From assembly GCA_046349395.1 (NCBI GenBank), contig JAXMCK010000006.1, forward strand, positions 248,001-312,000: a stretch of 64,000 bases of DNA, in the 5' to 3' direction. This stretch comes from JAXMCK01 sp046349395. GTDB lineage: Bacteria > Pseudomonadota > Alphaproteobacteria > Geminicoccales > Geminicoccaceae. The position numbers and the translations under genes are program-made. Numbering within the stretch: the first letter of the stretch is position 1; each line of letters opens with the position of its first letter. Positions 16,416 to 24,439 of this stretch are shown here, piece by piece. The notes below the pieces were generated by a model. It did no database searches and was not told where the DNA came from. It saw only the letters and a list, made by a program, of their open reading frames with translations.

Positions 16416-16454
16416 AGAACGCGAACGATACGGCGGATGGTGGAGAAGGGAACG

Positions 16455-16772
16455 ATGGAGCGCATTCTGGTCGTGGCCGTGGTCGCGGCGGCAGTGGCGG
16501 CGACGGCGGCCTCGGCGAGGTCCGCGGTGATCGAGACGGGTGTCACGCCGATGGTCGTGACGGCAGGCTACGTGGCCCCGGCTCCGGCCGTGGCGGACGA
16601 GCGGGCCGCCTGGACACCGCGATTGAGCGACATGCTGATCCGGCCCGTCGGGGCCGGGGACGCCGCCGGGCAAGACACGGGCCCGACGGCGTCCGCAGCC
16701 GAGGTGCCGGCCGTCTTCTTCGCCGGCGGCGGCCTCTCCGGGGCGGACGGGCAGCAGGCCCTCTCGATGTGA
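16455..16772 (+). CDS. Small exported protein of unknown function
   Basis: The 105-residue product has a signal peptide (MERILVVAVVAAAVAATAAS, cleavage near ARS) and a low-complexity Ala/Pro-rich mature part. I chose ATG 16455 since GAGAAGGGAACG precedes it. It lies 54 bases after the VPLPA-CTERM gene and could be read from the same sigma-54 promoter. No motif or family is recognised. Confidence 0.5.
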   Translation: MERILVVAVVAAAVAATAASARSAVIETGVTPMVVTAGYVAPAPAVADERAAWTPRLSDMLIRPVGAGDAAGQDTGPTASAAEVPAVFFAGGGLSGADGQQALSM

Positions 16773-16824
16773 GCGTGGGCCAGGCCCGAAGGCGGCCCGG
16801 CCCTTCGCTCCCGATAGGCGGAGG

Positions 16825-17322
16825 TCAGTTCGGGCCGCTCGGGTGGGAGAACGGAGCCGCCACGCGATTGGCCGCGCGCGAGGCGGCGCAGAGCCCGCCG
16901 ATGTCCTGCGGTACGAACACGTTGCAGTTCCGGAGGACCAGCGAGCCGTCGACGAAGGCGCTGCCGTTGGCCTTGCCGCGACAGGCGCCGCCGGTCGTCG
17001 GCAGCCCGCCATTGTGCAGTTGCAGGCGGCAGGTCGCCGACTCCTGGTAGGCCGGTCCGATGCAGCCGTCATAGTCGTAGTGGAAGATGACGATCGCACC
17101 GCTGCGGTCGGCACAGATCGAACCCGTCGCCGAGCCGGCGGTCCCGCCCGACTCGAACAGGGCCAGCGGCTTGCACGTGTCCGGGGCCGGCAGCGCCACC
17201 TTGCGGGCGACGAGCGTCCCGCCGCCGCTGCCGTAGCGGAAGCACAGGTCGGCCCGCGCGTCCGGTGCCTGGACGGCGCCGAAACCTAGGACCGCGACGA
17301 GCAACAGGGTTGGGCGAAGCAT
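16825..17322 (-). CDS. Cysteine-rich secreted protein of unknown function
   Basis: The 165-residue product starts with a signal peptide (LLLVAVLGFGAVQAPDARA). The mature part has eight cysteines, including DLCFRYGSGGGTLVARKVAL, DTCKPL, SICADRSG, DGCIGP, ATCRL, GACRGK, RNCNVF and GLCAAS, so several disulfides are likely. The mature start pattern CFRYGSGGGTLVA is seen in small periplasmic proteins, but I cannot name the family. A 9-base inverted repeat lies just upstream of its ribosome binding site. Confidence 0.6.
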   Translation of the reverse strand: MLRPTLLLVAVLGFGAVQAPDARADLCFRYGSGGGTLVARKVALPAPDTCKPLALFESGGTAGSATGSICADRSGAIVIFHYDYDGCIGPAYQESATCRLQLHNGGLPTTGGACRGKANGSAFVDGSLVLRNCNVFVPQDIGGLCAASRAANRVAAPFSHPSGPN

Positions 17323-17632
17323 GGGCGTTTCTCCCTTGGTTCATCCGGGAAAGGGATGAACCGTCACGATACGCCGCAAGGTCGCCGGAGCCTGTGGCAT
17401 TCGCCACAATGCGGTGAATGGGACTGTATAGCGCTGTCTGGGATCACCATCCCCTCTCGTCGCACGCTCGTCCAGCACCCGAAAAGCATCGGCCGATGCA
17501 TGCGGGTGGGGCGGCTAGGTCCGGGGCGGCGATTGACACGGGTTCACGGCCGGATACCAGTAGCACCGGCCCGTGCGCCCCCATGGTGAGGGCCGCCGTC
17601 GCTCGAGACCAGAAGGCCCGGGGAGGCCCGCC
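17323..17632. other. Intergenic region between divergent genes
   Basis: This stretch separates the cysteine-rich secreted protein gene from the NIPSNAP operon. It holds the 17338-17362 inverted repeat and a second hairpin, TGTGGC-ATTC-GCCACA (17393-17408). I see no further gene; short open stretches here lack ribosome binding sites. Confidence 0.5.
17338..17362 (-). promoter_or_regulatory. Inverted repeat just upstream of the cysteine-rich secreted protein gene
   Basis: GGTTCATCC (17338-17346) and GGATGAACC (17354-17362) are perfect nine-base reverse complements with a seven-base spacer. In the transcript the hairpin would end 15 bases before the ATG, immediately beside the AAGGGAG ribosome binding site. 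It may be an operator or an RNA element acting on translation. Confidence 0.4.
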
Positions 17633-17950
17633 GTGATCATCGACCATCGCACGTACACCCTGCATCCGGGCAAGCTGCAGACCTATCTCGCGACCTACGA
17701 CCGCCTCGGCCGCGAGCTGCAATGGAAGCATCTGGGCGATCCGATCGGCTGGTATGTCAGCCATGACATCGGCGAGCTGAACCAGGTCGTGCATCTCTGG
17801 CGCTACGAGAGCCTGGAGGATCGCGCCAGGCGCCGGGCGGCGCTGGCGGCCGAGCCCGGCTGGCAGGAGTTCCTGAAGGAGGGGATGCCGATGATCCAGC
17901 ACATGGCGAACAAGATCGTGACCGCCGCTCCCTTCTTCACCCCGAAGTGA
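17633..17950 (+). CDS. NIPSNAP family protein
   Basis: The 105-residue product fits the NIPSNAP/dimeric alpha-beta-barrel pattern: IIDHRTYTLHPGKLQTYLAT at the start, GWYVSHDIGELNQVVHLWRY in the middle and a final MANKIVTAAPFF. In bacteria these small proteins often sit beside acyl-CoA or aromatic degradation genes; the exact role is unknown. GTG 17633 has GGGGAGG upstream. Its stop overlaps the start of the acyl-CoA dehydrogenase by four bases (GTGA), so it heads a coupled operon. Confidence 0.82.
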   Translation: MIIDHRTYTLHPGKLQTYLATYDRLGRELQWKHLGDPIGWYVSHDIGELNQVVHLWRYESLEDRARRRAALAAEPGWQEFLKEGMPMIQHMANKIVTAAPFFTPK

Positions 17951-19134
17951 GCACCGACTTCCGTCTCGTCGCCGGGCGCGCCAGGGCCTTCGTCGACGAG
18001 GTCCTGCTCCCGCTCGAAGCCGACCCGTCGAGCTTCGGCGAGGGCGAGCACATCGCCGAAGCTCCCTTGCGGACCGTGCGTGCTGAGGCCAAGGCCCGAG
18101 GTCTCTGGTGCCCCCAGATGCCCGTCGCCCGCGGCGGCCAGGGCCTGGGTGTGGCCGGCATGGCGCTGGTCTACGAGGAACTCGGCCGCTCCCGCTTCGG
18201 CCCCATCGCCTGCAACTGTGCCGCCCCCGACGACGGCAACATGCTGGTCCTGGAGCGGGTCGGCACCGACGAGCAGAAGAAGCGCTGGCTGCAGCCGATT
18301 GTCGACGGCCTGGTCCGCTCCGCCATCGTCATGACCGAGCCGCATCCGGGCTCGGGCTCCGATCCCGCCGGCATGATGCAGACCCGCGCCGAAAGGCGTG
18401 GCGACCGCTACGTCGTCCACGGCCGCAAATGGTTCATCACCGGGGCCGAGGGTGCCGCCCACTTCATCCTGCTGGCCCGCACCACGGAGGATCCGCGCCG
18501 CGGCCTGACCGCGATGCTGTTCCACGCCGACCAGCCCGGCTGGCGCATCCTGCGTCGCATTCCGATCATGGGCCCCGAGGAACATGGCGGGCATTGCGAG
18601 CTGGAGATCGACGGTCTGGAGGTGCCGGTCGAGAACGTGCTGCTGGGCGAAGGCCAGGGCATGAAGGTGACCCAGATCCGGCTCGGCCTCGCCCGCCTGA
18701 CGCACTGCATGCGCTGGCTCGGCATGGCCCGCCGCTCGCTCGAGATCACGCGGCCCTACATCCAGGAGCGACGCGCCTTCGGCACCACGCTGGCCGAGAA
18801 GGAGAGCGTGCAGGACCTGCTCGGCCGGGCCGCCATCGCGATCGAGACCGGCCGCCTGCTCACCCGGCGTGCGGCCGAGCGGATCGACGCGGGCGACCTC
18901 GCCCGCAAGGAGGTGTCGATGGCCAAGATCCAGGTCGCCGACGCCCTACATCAGGCGGTCGACACCGCGATCCAGCTCATGGGGGCTCTCGGCTACGCCA
19001 AGGACACCCCGCTGGAGTGGATGTACCGCTATGCCCGCCAGGCGCGGCTGGTCGACGGGGCGTCCGAGGTGCACCGCATGGTGGTGGCACGCGAGTTCCT
19101 CAAGGACCCGATGGCCTTCTTCACATGGCCCTGA
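17947..19134 (+). CDS. Acyl-CoA dehydrogenase family protein
   Basis: The 395-residue product is a full-length flavin-dependent acyl-CoA dehydrogenase: N-terminal helical domain, the FAD-binding segment VMTEPHPGSGSDPAGMMQTR, HGRKWFITGAEGAAHFILLA, and the C-terminal helical domain ending IQLMGALGYAKDTPLEWMYR, YARQARLVDGASEVHRMVVA. It most resembles the subgroup related to ACAD10/ACAD11. It oxidises an acyl-CoA of unknown chain or branching. It starts GTG overlapping the NIPSNAP stop and ends ten bases inside the phosphotransferase gene. Confidence 0.9.
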   Translation: MSTDFRLVAGRARAFVDEVLLPLEADPSSFGEGEHIAEAPLRTVRAEAKARGLWCPQMPVARGGQGLGVAGMALVYEELGRSRFGPIACNCAAPDDGNMLVLERVGTDEQKKRWLQPIVDGLVRSAIVMTEPHPGSGSDPAGMMQTRAERRGDRYVVHGRKWFITGAEGAAHFILLARTTEDPRRGLTAMLFHADQPGWRILRRIPIMGPEEHGGHCELEIDGLEVPVENVLLGEGQGMKVTQIRLGLARLTHCMRWLGMARRSLEITRPYIQERRAFGTTLAEKESVQDLLGRAAIAIETGRLLTRRAAERIDAGDLARKEVSMAKIQVADALHQAVDTAIQLMGALGYAKDTPLEWMYRYARQARLVDGASEVHRMVVAREFLKDPMAFFTWP

Positions 19135-20156
19135 CGCCGGAGCAGATCGCCGCCCTGGGGGCGTGGCTGCCGAGGGCTCTGGGTGCGGAGTCGGTTGCGG
19201 TCGAGGCCTTCGGCCGGCTCGGCGGCGGTGCCATCCAGGAGAACATCGCCCTCGACCTCCTCGTCACCGGCGGGCCGCTCGAAGGCCAACAGGCGCTGGT
19301 CCTGCGCACCGACGCCCGCTCGACCATCGCCGTGTCCTGGAGCCGCGCCCAGGAATTCAGGATCATCCAGGCGGCCGCCGGTGCCGGCGTCACGGTGCCT
19401 GAGCCGCTCGCCTGCTGCGAGGACACCTCGGTCCTCGGCCGGCCCTTCTACCTGATGCGCCGGATGAGCGGCGAGGCGCGCGGCATCCGTCTCGTCCGCG
19501 ACACAGCGATCGCGACCGGCGGCGAGGCGCTCGTCCGCCGCCTCGGCGCCGAGCTCGCGAAGCTGCACCGCCTGAAGCCGCCGCAGCCGGGTCTCGACTT
19601 CATGGCCGTGCCGCACGGGTCGCCGGGTCGTGCCCGCATCGCCGAGTATCGCCGCCACCTCGACGAGCTTCGGGCGCGGGAGCCGCTGCTCGAATGGGCG
19701 CTGGCATGGCTGGCTCGGCACGAGCCGCCGCAGTCGGGCCTCAGCCTCATCCACGGCGATTTCCGCACGGGCAATCTCATGATCGACCGCGGCGAGCTCG
19801 TGGCCGTGCTCGACTGGGAGTTCGCCGCTTTCGGCGATCCGCTGGAAGATCTGGGCTGGATGCTGGGCCGGTTCTGGCGCTTCGGTGCCGTGGCCCGCGA
19901 AGCCGGCGGCCTCGGCTCGCGGAACGCGCTTTACGAAGGCTACGAGGCCGAGGCGGGCCATCCACTGCCGCGGGCCGATGTCCCCTGGTGGGAGGTGATG
20001 GGCATCGTGCGCTGGGCCATCGTCGCCCTGATGCAGGCGGCCCGTCACCATTCGGGCGAGGAGACGAGCCTGGAGCTGGCGCTGACCGCGCACGTGCTGC
20101 CCGTGCTGGAGCAGGACATCATGACCCGCGTCCACGAGATCGAGGCCGGCGGATGA
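19125..20156 (+). CDS. Phosphotransferase family protein (APH/ACAD10-kinase-like)
   Basis: The 343-residue product has the aminoglycoside phosphotransferase/choline kinase fold: LSLIHGDFRTGNLMID is the catalytic loop (HGDxxxxN), and VAVLDWEFAAFGDPLEDLGW carries the metal-binding Asp of the IDWE/D motif. In human ACAD10/11, a kinase of this type fused to an acyl-CoA dehydrogenase phosphorylates 4-hydroxyacyl-CoAs so that the phosphate can be eliminated. The gene overlaps the dehydrogenase by ten bases, so a bacterial two-subunit version of that pathway is a reasonable inference. Confidence 0.87.
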   Translation: MALTPEQIAALGAWLPRALGAESVAVEAFGRLGGGAIQENIALDLLVTGGPLEGQQALVLRTDARSTIAVSWSRAQEFRIIQAAAGAGVTVPEPLACCEDTSVLGRPFYLMRRMSGEARGIRLVRDTAIATGGEALVRRLGAELAKLHRLKPPQPGLDFMAVPHGSPGRARIAEYRRHLDELRAREPLLEWALAWLARHEPPQSGLSLIHGDFRTGNLMIDRGELVAVLDWEFAAFGDPLEDLGWMLGRFWRFGAVAREAGGLGSRNALYEGYEAEAGHPLPRADVPWWEVMGIVRWAIVALMQAARHHSGEETSLELALTAHVLPVLEQDIMTRVHEIEAGG

Positions 20157-20518
20157 TGACGGAAGAGGAGAGCCTGGCCGACCTGCTCGACGTGGCGCGC
20201 CAGCATCTGCAGCAGGTCGTGCAGCCGCTGGTCCCGCAGGACAAGCGCTACGACGTCGCCATGATCGCCAACGCACTGGCGATCGCGAGCCGGCAGATCA
20301 ACCTCGGGCCCGGCATCGATGCGGAAGAGCGCCAGCGTCTGGCCGACTTCTATCGCACGCCCGACGCGGGTCGCGACGCATTGCTGGAGCGTCTGTGCTG
20401 CGAGCTGCGCGCCGGCCGCGACGGGCCGGACATTCGCGCCCTGCTTTCCGCACGGACCAGGGGTCGGCTCGCCCTCAGCCAGCCCGGATCCGGGAAAGCC
20501 GGGGCATCCCGCTCATGA
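20153..20518 (+). CDS. DUF6285 domain-containing protein
   Basis: The 121-residue product matches the small DUF6285 family that typically follows a phosphotransferase and acyl-CoA dehydrogenase: LADLLDVARQHLQQVVQPLV, DKRYDVAMIANALAIASRQI and LLERLCCELRAGRDGP. Its start overlaps the kinase stop (ATGA), so it is the last gene of the coupled operon. The function is unknown; an accessory or regulatory subunit of the kinase/dehydrogenase is inference. Its 3' end overlaps the convergent membrane-protein gene by 44 bases. Confidence 0.8.
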   Translation: MMTEEESLADLLDVARQHLQQVVQPLVPQDKRYDVAMIANALAIASRQINLGPGIDAEERQRLADFYRTPDAGRDALLERLCCELRAGRDGPDIRALLSARTRGRLALSQPGSGKAGASRS

Positions 20519-21116
20519 TGCGGCCGAGGAGGATGGCCAGCGTGATGACGAGGTTCACGAGCGCCACATAGGCGGCCCCGCCCCAGAAGCCGAAGCCTTC
20601 CCAGCTCCACATCCACTGGTGCGCCTCGACGCTGAGCAAGGCGGCGACGCCGGCGAGCGTGAGCATGACCCAGCCGCGAAGATGCTCCCGTGTCGGATCC
20701 GCCAGGACGCTACGCAGGGTCGGCAGGGCACCGCAGGCATCCGCACCGAGGAACAGCAGGAGGCCCCACACCGGGTCGTCGGTCGCCACCCAGGCGATCA
20801 GTCCGGACGCCGATACGAAGAGGCAGACGAGATCGCCGCGCACCACCTCGCTACGACCCCTGCCGAACGAGAAAGCGAGGACCAGAATGCAGCCCAGCGC
20901 GTTCATCAGGGCCCCGGCCAACGGCCCGGTCGCACCGGCCTGCCAGGAGCTTGCGGCGGCCAGCGTGGCGACCACGCTCCAGATCGTCCAGCTGACCGGG
21001 TTCGGCGAGGCCGTACCGCGCAAGATGGCGTTGATGATCAGGGCAAAGCCCGCCGCTTGGAACCCGGCGGCCGCGGCCGCGAAATACAGGATCGTCATAT
21101 CTGCAGCGCCGCTCAT
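20475..21116 (-). CDS. Hypothetical multi-pass membrane protein
   Basis: The 213-residue product has six or seven hydrophobic helices (for example ILYFAAAAAGFQAAGFALII, then a Pro-containing NPVSWTIWSVVATLAAASSW, and WGLLLFLGADACGALP). Pro and Trp in the helices recall PQ-loop/SemiSWEET-type transporters, but the match is weak and I do not assign a function. Its 3' end overlaps DUF6285 by 44 bases in a convergent arrangement. Confidence 0.65.
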   Translation of the reverse strand: MSGAADMTILYFAAAAAGFQAAGFALIINAILRGTASPNPVSWTIWSVVATLAAASSWQAGATGPLAGALMNALGCILVLAFSFGRGRSEVVRGDLVCLFVSASGLIAWVATDDPVWGLLLFLGADACGALPTLRSVLADPTREHLRGWVMLTLAGVAALLSVEAHQWMWSWEGFGFWGGAAYVALVNLVITLAILLGRIMSGMPRLSRIRAG

Positions 21117-21178
21117 GCGCGCTCATCTCCGCTGCCCATTTGCGGAGGCTACGGAGCGGACATGACGGGTCTGTGCGC

Positions 21179-21201
21179 TTTCTCACAAAAACTTTGAGAA
21201 A
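21179..21201 (-). terminator. AT-rich hairpin after the hydrolase gene
   Basis: TTTCTCA (21179-21185) and TGAGAAA (21195-21201) pair around a nine-base loop, 13 bases after the stop of the hydrolase on the minus strand. The stem is weak for a terminator and the T-rich part lies in the stem and loop instead of after it. Confidence 0.3.
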
Positions 21202-21214
21202 AAGACCAGAGCGC

Positions 21215-21985
21215 TCAAGACGACAAGAGGAACGGCCGCACCTTTTCGATGAAGACCGCCGGGCGCTCCGAATGCGGCCAATGACCTGCACCTTCGACGG
21301 TGCTGACCTGAGCCTTTGGGAACAGGTCGCGCAGCGCCGCCTCGTGCGCGGCCGTGACATAGTCGGATCGCGCGCCCCTTACAGCCAAGGTCGGGCCGTC
21401 CCAGCTGTGCTCCGGCGGGGCCTCGAACGACTTCAGCACCGGCAACGTCGCCCGCAGAACCTCGATGTTGGCGCGCCAGCGGAAACGGCCGTCCTCCTGC
21501 TCGAGGTTCTGCAGCAGGAAACCACGCATGCCCGCATCCGGCACGGCAGGTGCAAGGGCGACGTCGGCATCGGAGCGCCGGGCGAAGCTCGCCAGATCCA
21601 GCGCAGCCATCGCGTCGAGCATCGGACCCTGGGTATCGTGGGCATAGGTCACCGGGGCGATGTCCACGACCAATAGACGGTCGACCAGAGTCGGCTCCAG
21701 CAGGGCCAGCAGCATGGCGGCCTTCCCGCCCATGCTGTGCCCGATCAGGCGGACCGGCCCGGAGGCTTCGGCCCGGATCAGGGCGGCGACGTCGGCCGCC
21801 ATGGCCGGATAGTCCATCCGGTCCGACCAGGGCGATGCTCCGTGGTTGCGAAGGTCGACGAGAGCGAAGCGCGCCTCGGGCTCCAGTGCCTTGGCGATGC
21901 CCTGCCAGTTGCGACCCCGGCCGAGCAGGCCGTGCAGCACGACGACCGTCGGCCCGGATCCGATCTCCGTCCGCGCAAGTTCCAG
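21215..21985 (-). CDS. Alpha/beta fold hydrolase, probable CTG start
   Basis: The product has HGLLGRGRNW (oxyanion loop), the nucleophile elbow GHSMGGKA with catalytic Ser, Asp in VRGARSDYV and a final His in EGAGHWPHSE, so the hydrolase triad is complete. The substrate is unknown. The only common start, GTG 21940, would cut away the first strand that precedes HGLLG; the frame upstream reads ELARTEIGSGPTVV, typical of the family. A CTG at 21985, with GGGGGC eight bases before it, would give 256 residues. It begins about 20 bases after the stop of the CFA synthase gene and is probably co-transcribed with it. Confidence 0.85.
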   Translation of the reverse strand: MELARTEIGSGPTVVVLHGLLGRGRNWQGIAKALEPEARFALVDLRNHGASPWSDRMDYPAMAADVAALIRAEASGPVRLIGHSMGGKAAMLLALLEPTLVDRLLVVDIAPVTYAHDTQGPMLDAMAALDLASFARRSDADVALAPAVPDAGMRGFLLQNLEQEDGRFRWRANIEVLRATLPVLKSFEAPPEHSWDGPTLAVRGARSDYVTAAHEAALRDLFPKAQVSTVEGAGHWPHSERPAVFIEKVRPFLLSS

Positions 21986-22004
21986 GACCGTGTCGCCCCC
22001 GGGG

Positions 22005-23252
22005 TTACTCGGCGGCAGCGGCGACGGGCCTCTCCTGGTCCTGCAGCGCCAAACGGCGCTCCTCTTCGAACATGTAGTCGCGCGTCAGCGGGACGACGTC
22101 GCGCTCCTTCGCCATCTGGATCTGGAAGTTCATCCCGTCCTGGTACTCGAAGAACACCTGCGACGCGATCAGGTAGTACTCCCACATCCGGCAGAACCGC
22201 TCGTCGTAGATCTCCTTCGCCTTGTCGCGGTTGGCGGCGAAATTGTCCCGCCAGAACTGCAGCGTCTTGGCGTAGTGGAGGCGGAGGATCTCGATGTCGG
22301 TGATCCACAGTCCCGACTGCTCGATGGCCGGGACGACCTCCGACACGCCCGGGATGTAGCCGCCAGGGAAGATGTACTTGCGGATCCAGGCGTTCGTGTA
22401 GGACGGCCCGCCCATGCGGCCGATGGAGTGGACCAGCGAGACGCCTCTGGGCTCCAGCAGCGAGTCGATCTTGCGGAACAGGGTCGGATAGTTGGCCACG
22501 CCGACATGCTCCAGCATGCCGATCGAGACCACGCGGTCGAATTTGCCTTCGGCCTCACGGTAGTCCTTGTGCAGGTACCGGACGCGGTTCGACAGGCCGA
22601 GTGCGGCGGCACGGGCATTGCCGTACTGGTACTGCTCGCGCGAGAGCGTCACGCCGGTGACGTCGACATCGTAGTTCTGGGCCAGGAAGAGGGCCAGCGC
22701 ACCCCAGCCGCAGCCGAGGTCGATGATCCGCTGGCCGTTCTCGACCAGCAGCTTGCCCGCGATATGCCGCTCCTTCGCCCGCTGCGCCTCCTCGAGATCC
22801 TCCTTGCCGGTGGGGTGATAGGCGCAGGTGTACTGGCGCTCGCTGTCGAGGAAGAGGCTGTAGAGTTCACCGGAGAGGTCGTAGTGGTGGGCGACGTTGC
22901 GCCGCGACCGCTCCGGATTGTTCATCATGTGCAGGCCGCGGCTGATCTTGCCGGTCCAGTGCAGCCAGGGCGTGATCCCGGATTGGGGTCCCAGCAGGTG
23001 GGCGTTCTCCGACCCCAGCGCCAGCAGGTCGTAGAGCGTGCCCTCCTCGATGAGGAGGCGGCCGTCCATGTAGCCTTCGCCGACGGCGAGATAGGTCTGC
23101 CAGACGAGGTCCCGCTCCATCTTGCGGTCGGTCAGGCGCACCACGACCCGCCGCCCGGGCGCGCCGCTGTAGACGCGACGTTGGCCGTCGGCGGTGATCA
23201 ACACGAACTCGCCCTGCTGGACGAGGCGGCGCAGCATCCAATCGAGCAGCAT
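22005..23252 (-). CDS. cfa: Cyclopropane-fatty-acyl-phospholipid synthase
   Basis: The 415-residue product is a full-length CFA/mycolic acid cyclopropane synthase. It has the N-terminal lipid-binding region, NVAHHYDLSGELYSLFLDSE, YTCAYHPTGKEDLEEAQRAK, the SAM-binding motif IIDLGCGWGALALFLA and SIGMLEHVGVANYPTLFRKI. The enzyme adds a methylene bridge from S-adenosylmethionine across double bonds of membrane phospholipid acyl chains, a stationary-phase and stress response. The alpha/beta hydrolase lies directly downstream. Confidence 0.9.
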   Translation of the reverse strand: MLLDWMLRRLVQQGEFVLITADGQRRVYSGAPGRRVVVRLTDRKMERDLVWQTYLAVGEGYMDGRLLIEEGTLYDLLALGSENAHLLGPQSGITPWLHWTGKISRGLHMMNNPERSRRNVAHHYDLSGELYSLFLDSERQYTCAYHPTGKEDLEEAQRAKERHIAGKLLVENGQRIIDLGCGWGALALFLAQNYDVDVTGVTLSREQYQYGNARAAALGLSNRVRYLHKDYREAEGKFDRVVSIGMLEHVGVANYPTLFRKIDSLLEPRGVSLVHSIGRMGGPSYTNAWIRKYIFPGGYIPGVSEVVPAIEQSGLWITDIEILRLHYAKTLQFWRDNFAANRDKAKEIYDERFCRMWEYYLIASQVFFEYQDGMNFQIQMAKERDVVPLTRDYMFEEERRLALQDQERPVAAAAE

Positions 23253-23386
23253 GGCGTTCCACGGGACTCCGCCCGCACCCTCTCGTGAGCCCGAATGTGC
23301 CCGGCGGCACTGCCGCGGGCGTCTCCTTCCCTGCCCGGAAGATAGCGCCGGACAGATCGATCGTGAACCCGTGCGAGTACAGCCGC

Positions 23387-24430
23387 TTAGAGGAACCTGA
23401 CCCGCGCGATCGAGCCCAGATCCTCGAACTCCAGCGGCTTGTCCGGCTTGATGATGACCGGAACGCTCCTCACGGGTCCCTTGTCCTCGTCGCTCAGGCG
23501 CCGGCGGAAGTCGAGCCTCTCGATCTGGCCGAGATAGGGCGCCTCCCGACCCGGAATGGTGATCTCCGCCGTCTGGCCGACGCGCAGCTTCAGCGCGTCC
23601 TCGATAGGGACGGTCGCCCGCACCGTCAGCGGCTGGTCGGCCGCCACCAGGATGGCGACCTGCTCGCCGGGGGTGACGAGATCGCCCGGTCGCACGTCCC
23701 AGTCGTTCACCACACAGTCGCAGGGGCTGACGATCTGAGTGACCGTGCCGTCGGCTGCGCGCACCCGGGCCACGACATCGTTGCGCTTCAGGAGCCCACG
23801 GCCGGCGACGGGCTCCAGGCTGCCGGCATCCGCCGACCGCAGGCGATAGATCGGCGCCTCGACCGTGGCGGCATCCGTCTCGACGACGAGATAGGTCTCG
23901 CGGAAGCTGGTGCCGAGGAAGAGGGCGAGCGCGGCGGCGAGCCCGGCCAGGACGCCGAACCCGATCCAGCGGCGCAGCCGGCGCCCGGCGGCCTCCTCCG
24001 CGGCGAAGGGGCTGAAGAGCTCGGCCCGGGCGCGTGCCGCCGCGGTGTTGTCGCGGCCGACCACGCTCAGGATGTCCCCGCCGGCCACGATCTCACCCGA
24101 GAGATAGGCGTCGACGAAGTAGCGGAAGAGCGCGGTCTGCCCTTCCGAGAGGGCCAGGAACTTGCAGCCGAAGCGGGTATTGTCCGGCAGCGCGTAGATC
24201 ATCTGGCAGTCGAGGCGGAGCGACACCTCGAAGTCCTCGAACGGAAAGTAGATGCGCACCGGGAACCGCTCGCCCGGCCGGCGCGAGCTGATCGGGCCGG
24301 CGATGCCGAAGCCGCCCATGGACCAGTCGTCGGCAACGAAGCGGGTACCGTCGATCTCGACGCCGATCGGGACCTTCAGCCTCACGTGCTGACGGTGGAT
24401 CTCCGCCTCGTGGGTGACCTGCGGCTGCAT
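23387..24430 (-). CDS. Alg44-like PilZ domain/HlyD-type protein
   Basis: The 347-residue product starts with a PilZ domain (about residues 12-115) that has both c-di-GMP motifs, RQHVR (RxxxR) and DDWSMGG (DxSxxG). A membrane helix follows at about 160-178 (WIGFGVLAGLAAALALFLG), then a periplasmic HlyD-like hairpin (VVETDAATVEAPI, SPCDCVVNDWDVRPGDLVTPGEQ, in that order). This is the plan of Alg44, which activates the alginate polymerase Alg8 when c-di-GMP binds and bridges to the export machinery. It follows the Alg8-like gene by nine bases. The polymer need not be alginate. Confidence 0.85.
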   Translation of the reverse strand: MQPQVTHEAEIHRQHVRLKVPIGVEIDGTRFVADDWSMGGFGIAGPISSRRPGERFPVRIYFPFEDFEVSLRLDCQMIYALPDNTRFGCKFLALSEGQTALFRYFVDAYLSGEIVAGGDILSVVGRDNTAAARARAELFSPFAAEEAAGRRLRRWIGFGVLAGLAAALALFLGTSFRETYLVVETDAATVEAPIYRLRSADAGSLEPVAGRGLLKRNDVVARVRAADGTVTQIVSPCDCVVNDWDVRPGDLVTPGEQVAILVAADQPLTVRATVPIEDALKLRVGQTAEITIPGREAPYLGQIERLDFRRRLSDEDKGPVRSVPVIIKPDKPLEFEDLGSIARVRFL

Positions 24431-24439
24431 GGGCGGCTC

